Origin: Crocinitomicaceae bacterium
GTDB lineage: Bacteria > Bacteroidota > Bacteroidia > Flavobacteriales_G > Salibacteraceae
Reading direction: 5' to 3'
Length of the DNA stretch: 34,378 nt
NCBI GenBank assembly: GCA_002705995.1
Contig: PAJI01000012.1
Span: 117,988-152,365, forward strand
Shown here: piece by piece, positions 31,344 to 34,378 of the stretch
How the letters are laid out: the number at the start of each line of letters is the position of its first letter
How positions within the stretch are numbered: the first letter of the stretch is position 1
Notes under the pieces: model-generated
Databases searched by the model: none
Told to the model about the DNA's origin: nothing
Seen by the model: the letters and a program-made list of their open reading frames with translations, nothing else
Translations under genes and position numbers: made by a program

Positions 31344-32969
31344 ATGTCAAAAGGAGTATACAACGTACCTACCGCGACAAATGAACCCATAAACAGCTAC
31401 GCACCGGGAACCCCCGAACGCGAAAGCTTACTTGCCAAATACAAAGAGCTTTTCAATAGTAATATTGAAATTGCAATGACCATTGACGGAAAAAAAGTAA
31501 CGTCTGGTGATATTCACTCTTTAACACCGCCACACGATCACCAACATGTTATTGGCACTTATCATCGTGGTGGTAAAGAGCACGTTCAACAAGCCATTGA
31601 TGCTGCTTTAGCAGCTAAAGAAAAATGGGAAAGCATGGCTTGGGAACACAGAGCTTCTATTTTCTTAAAAGCAGCAGATCTAATTGCAGGTCCTTATCGC
31701 GATAAAATAAATGCCGCAACAATGTTGGCACAATCTAAAAACGTTCATCAAACTGAAATTGACGCAGCTTGTGAACTGATCGATTTCTTGCGCTTCAATA
31801 CCATGTACATGCAAGAAGTTTATCGCGAACAACCCAATTCATCAGAAGGTATCTGGAACCGTTTAGAGTACCGTCCGCTTGAAGGATTCATCTTCGCTAT
31901 TACTCCATTTAACTTTACAGCAATTGCAGGAAACCTTCCTTCAGCCCCAGCATTAATGGGAAATACTGTTGTTTGGAAACCAGCTGATAGCCAAATTTAT
32001 TCTGCTGCCGTAGTAATGGAAGTTTTCGAAGCTGCTGGGTTACCAGCTGGTGTTATCAACCTTGTTTTTGCTGATGGCCCTGAAGCCGGAGATGTAGTAT
32101 TTAATCACCCTGAGTTCTCTGGTTTACATTTTACAGGTTCTACAGGAGTTTTCAAACACCTCTGGAAAACAATTGGTGCCAACATCGATACTTACAAATC
32201 TTATCCTCGCATTGTTGGAGAAACCGGAGGTAAAGATTTCATTATGGTTCATAACAGTGCTAACACTGGTGAAGTTGCAGCTGCAATAGCTAGAGGAGCA
32301 TTCGAATTCCAAGGACAAAAATGTTCTGCTGCGTCAAGAGCTTACATTCCTCAATCGCTTTGGGATGACATCAAAGAACAAACGTTAGAACAAGTTTCTA
32401 CATTCAAAATGGGTTCTCCAGAAGATCCTTCAAACTTTGTTAATGCAGTAATTGATGAAAAAGCATTTGACAAAATTGCCGGATACATTGACTACATTAA
32501 TGCTGCTGATGATGCAGAAGTGTTAATTGGAGGAAAATACGATAAGTCAAAAGGCTACTTCATCGAACCAACGATCGTATTAACCAGCAATCCTCAGTTT
32601 AAAACCATCGAAGAAGAAATCTTCGGGCCTGTAATTACAATTTATGTTTATGAGGATGATGCTTATGAAGCTACACTAAAATTAGTAGACAGTACATCTC
32701 CTTATGCTTTAACAGGTTCAATTTTTGGAATCGATCGTTATGCTGTTGAGCTAGCAACAACCAAATTGAGACATGCTGCCGGCAATTTCTACATTAACGA
32801 CAAACCAACCGGAGCTGTTGTTGGCCAACAACCTTTTGGAGGAGCCAGAGGTTCTGGAACCAATGATAAAGCAGGTTCTAAATTAAACTTGTTGCGTTGG
32901 GTTTCGCCACGAAACATTAAGGAAACTTTTGTTCCGCCAGTTAATTACAAGTACCCTTACTTAGGTTAA
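31344..32969 (+). CDS. pruA: L-glutamate gamma-semialdehyde dehydrogenase (P5C dehydrogenase)
   Basis: A 541-residue NAD-dependent aldehyde dehydrogenase that oxidises glutamate-gamma-semialdehyde to glutamate, the second step of proline breakdown. Catalytic residues are Cys327 ('GQKCSAAS') and Glu293 ('VGETGGKDF'); 'ITPFNFTAIAGNLPSAPA' and 'FTGSTGVFKHLW' are NAD-binding segments. Length and sequence match the mono-functional form (ALDH4-like) rather than bifunctional PutA. No proline dehydrogenase gene is adjacent. It is monocistronic, with a promoter at 31302 and a terminator at 32994. Confidence 0.96.
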   Translation: MSKGVYNVPTATNEPINSYAPGTPERESLLAKYKELFNSNIEIAMTIDGKKVTSGDIHSLTPPHDHQHVIGTYHRGGKEHVQQAIDAALAAKEKWESMAWEHRASIFLKAADLIAGPYRDKINAATMLAQSKNVHQTEIDAACELIDFLRFNTMYMQEVYREQPNSSEGIWNRLEYRPLEGFIFAITPFNFTAIAGNLPSAPALMGNTVVWKPADSQIYSAAVVMEVFEAAGLPAGVINLVFADGPEAGDVVFNHPEFSGLHFTGSTGVFKHLWKTIGANIDTYKSYPRIVGETGGKDFIMVHNSANTGEVAAAIARGAFEFQGQKCSAASRAYIPQSLWDDIKEQTLEQVSTFKMGSPEDPSNFVNAVIDEKAFDKIAGYIDYINAADDAEVLIGGKYDKSKGYFIEPTIVLTSNPQFKTIEEEIFGPVITIYVYEDDAYEATLKLVDSTSPYALTGSIFGIDRYAVELATTKLRHAAGNFYINDKPTGAVVGQQPFGGARGSGTNDKAGSKLNLLRWVSPRNIKETFVPPVNYKYPYLG

Positions 32970-32993
32970 GTAATTTATCCAACCAGATATGAC

Positions 32994-33029
32994 AAAACCC
33001 TTGTTGAAAACAATCAGCAAGGGTTTTTC
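32994..33029 (+). terminator. Rho-independent terminator of pruA
   Basis: AAAACCCTTG (32994-33003) pairs with CAAGGGTTTT (33018-33027). The stem continues inwards through TTGA/TCAG, with one G-U pair, around a six-base loop. It is followed by Ts to 33029 and stands 24 nt after the pruA stop. Confidence 0.87.
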
Positions 33030-33048
33030 TATTCTTAAAGAAGCGTTT

Positions 33049-33056
33049 TACTTTTG
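33049..33056 (+). promoter_or_regulatory. -7 promoter element TACTTTTG for the FtsB/DivIC-like gene
   Basis: A perfect TAnnTTTG ending 4 nt before the ATG at 33061, between the pruA terminator and the start codon. A leaderless transcript is predicted. Confidence 0.6.
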
Positions 33057-33060
33057 ATTT

Positions 33061-33369
33061 ATGGCTTTGAAGTGGAAGAATTATAAAATCCCTCGAATAC
33101 TGAAGAACAAATACGTGCTTACTAGCATCATTTTTGTTCTTTGGATGCTCTTATTTGACCAAAACGACATCATCAGCCAGCTTCAACTCCGTTACGAAAT
33201 TCACCAACTGGAACAACAAAAGGCTTTTTATATCGAACAAATCAAGGAAACGCAAGCTGACTTAGACGATTTGTTAACTGACAAACAACAACTAGAAAAG
33301 TTTGCCAGAGAAAAATACCTCATGAAAAAACCAGATGAGGAAATTTTTGTCATTGTACCTGAAAAATAA
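33061..33369 (+). CDS. Septum formation initiator (FtsB/DivIC-like) division protein
   Basis: A 102-residue bitopic membrane protein: a basic cytoplasmic N-terminus, one transmembrane helix (about 20-34, LTSIIFVLWMLLFD), then a periplasmic coiled coil ('RYEIHQLEQQKAFYIEQI ... LLTDKQQLEKFAREKYLM') and the family-typical ending 'KPDEEIFVIV'. FtsB/DivIC works with FtsL and FtsQ/DivIB in the divisome to activate septal peptidoglycan synthesis. The 'LEKFAREKYLMKKPDEEIF' stretch is the hallmark. FtsB and DivIC cannot be told apart here. It precedes the methylmalonyl-CoA mutase gene by 82 nt. Confidence 0.92.
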   Translation: MALKWKNYKIPRILKNKYVLTSIIFVLWMLLFDQNDIISQLQLRYEIHQLEQQKAFYIEQIKETQADLDDLLTDKQQLEKFAREKYLMKKPDEEIFVIVPEK

Positions 33370-33424
33370 GCTGTTTTAGCCCATTTTCTCTGCATTTATA
33401 GCACCTTCATCTATTGTGAATTAA

Positions 33425-33432
33425 TATCTTAG
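33425..33432 (+). promoter_or_regulatory. Possible -7 promoter element TATCTTAG for mutA
   Basis: TATCTTAG differs from TAnnTTTG at one base and ends 19 nt before the ATG at 33452. No terminator follows the upstream division gene, so read-through transcription is the alternative. Confidence 0.3.
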
Positions 33433-33451
33433 CGCAGTTAAAACTGTAGAC

Positions 33452-34378
33452 ATGGATAACTCACTGATGACAGATTTTAAGCCTGTTTCATTTGACGAAT
33501 GGCTGGCTAAAATCGAAAAAGACTTAAAAGGGAAAACGCTCGAAAATCTCGAGAAACCCAATTTTGAAGGAATCGTTGTTCACCCGGTTTACAATCGTGA
33601 GAAAACCAATCTCACAACCGGAACTCCCGGAAAAGCTCCTTACTCAAGAGGTGCAAAACCGGAAAACAATGAATGGACAATCAATCAAGATTTTCAGGTA
33701 AAAGAAGACAATGCTAAAACGATCAACACATTATTGCTAAAGCAATTGATGGATGGTGTTAACGGAGTTACTCTATCTGGAAATGTTGAAGGAAATTTAG
33801 CTACGCTTTTTAATGAAATTGGACTTCCTCACATCGAAACCTTTATTCGTCCGGAAGCAGCTTCAAAAGCATTGATTGAAGAATTTATTACAACCTGTGA
33901 AAAAGCTGACTTTGATGTAAAAACCGTTAAAGGTGCTATTGAATGTGATCCTTTTGGATTGGCACTTTCTACAGGCTATTTCGATGAAGGCGAAATGGAA
34001 GCTACGCTTGAAAGCGCATTACACTCCGCAAAATTTGCTCCGGCTATGCGTTCTGTTCTTATCAATGGCTATCAGTTGCATATGGCTGGTGCTACAACTG
34101 TTCAGGAATTAGGTATTGCTCTAGCTGAAGGACATGAGTATTTGGTGGCTTTAATGGAAAAAGGACTTTCTGTTGATGCAGCAGCAGCCCGACTTCAATT
34201 TGAATTTTCTACCGGAACACAATACTTCTTTGAAATTGCCAAACTGAAAGCTTTCAGAATGCTTTGGAGCAGAATTATTGAAGAATACCTACCCGAGCAC
34301 GATTGTTCACATACAACATATGTACACGCCAGAACTTCTGAATGGTTTCATACAGTGTACGATGCACACAACAACATG
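33452..34378 (+). CDS. mutA: Methylmalonyl-CoA mutase small (beta) subunit, 5' part
   Basis: The first 309 codons of a gene that runs off the right end without a stop. The translation has 'FDEWLAKIEKDLKGKTLENL', 'VVHPVYNRE', 'ECDPFGLALSTG', 'LINGYQLHMAGATTVQELG' and 'FEFSTGTQYFFEIAKLKAFRMLW', all characteristic of the non-B12-binding subunit that pairs with MutB in the reversible conversion of methylmalonyl-CoA to succinyl-CoA (propionate metabolism). The start is ATG 33452; a second in-frame ATG at 33467 is possible. The larger subunit gene is expected just beyond the window, which I cannot check. Confidence 0.92.
   Translation, partial: MDNSLMTDFKPVSFDEWLAKIEKDLKGKTLENLEKPNFEGIVVHPVYNREKTNLTTGTPGKAPYSRGAKPENNEWTINQDFQVKEDNAKTINTLLLKQLMDGVNGVTLSGNVEGNLATLFNEIGLPHIETFIRPEAASKALIEEFITTCEKADFDVKTVKGAIECDPFGLALSTGYFDEGEMEATLESALHSAKFAPAMRSVLINGYQLHMAGATTVQELGIALAEGHEYLVALMEKGLSVDAAAARLQFEFSTGTQYFFEIAKLKAFRMLWSRIIEEYLPEHDCSHTTYVHARTSEWFHTVYDAHNNM

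Noticed and set aside
31159-31350. 63-codon minus-strand ORF between apaG and pruA
   Set aside because: It overlaps the plug-apaG terminator hairpin and the pruA promoter, has no recognisable domain, and its composition looks like intergenic DNA.
1-34378. CRISPR arrays, insertion sequences, tRNAs, prophage or defence islands
   Set aside because: No direct-repeat/spacer pattern, transposase, integrase, tRNA-like cloverleaf or nuclease/helicase defence genes were seen. Gene content is core housekeeping and envelope biology.

Overview
The window is about 34.4 kb of AT-rich chromosomal DNA from a member of the Bacteroidota, most likely a Flavobacteriales bacterium. The taxonomic call is inferred from several features. 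Two proteins carry C-terminal type IX secretion (T9SS) sorting domains, and there are homologues of the T9SS Plug and PorE. There are also a DUF5723 barrel, a DUF2723 membrane protein, a Na+-NQR operon with a Bacteroidetes-style NqrM, and many promoters with the Bacteroidota -7 element TAnnTTTG. Shine-Dalgarno sequences are mostly absent. Genes are tightly packed, no gap without a gene exceeds 300 bp, and I see no insertion sequence, prophage, CRISPR array, tRNA or rRNA.

Layout. (1) 47-4414 (+): an envelope cluster of a large lipoprotein, a DUF5723 outer-membrane barrel and a T9SS-exported repeat protein. (2) 4419-7059 (-): a PorE-like TPR/propeller/OmpA lipoprotein and queE (queuosine precursor synthesis). 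(3) 7169-8417: a small membrane protein and a convergent KirBac-type K+ channel. (4) 8554-16034 (+): a DUF2723 (GT-C type) membrane protein, a terminator, a BNR-repeat T9SS cargo protein, a lipoprotein and a THUMP-domain RNA methyltransferase. (5) 16040-21773 (-): a TPR hybrid histidine kinase, a thioredoxin/DUF6952 pair, mazG and a GT-C-like membrane protein. (6) 21833-29197: the Na+-NQR locus, with nqrABCDEF on the minus strand, apbE behind a terminator, and an NqrM-like gene facing apbE. (7) 29357-34378 (+): the T9SS Plug and apaG, a terminator, pruA, a terminator, an FtsB/DivIC-like division protein, and the 5' part of the methylmalonyl-CoA mutase small subunit gene, which runs off the window.

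How the genes work together. The NQR locus is a self-contained respiratory sodium pump: six subunits, the flavin transferase ApbE for the covalent FMNs of NqrB and NqrC, and a putative iron-centre maturation factor. The T9SS-related genes are spread over three places: Plug at 29.4 kb, the PorE-like gene at 4.4-6.3 kb, and cargos at 2.9 and 11.7 kb. The most striking regulatory pattern is that at several genes a TAnnTTTG element ends exactly 4 nt (once 6 nt) before the ATG, which predicts leaderless mRNAs. I did not find a clearly new multi-gene defence or metabolic system. The best candidates for undescribed biology are the lipoprotein/DUF5723 pair at the left end, the divergent NqrM, the thioredoxin/DUF6952 pair and the leaderless promoter class.
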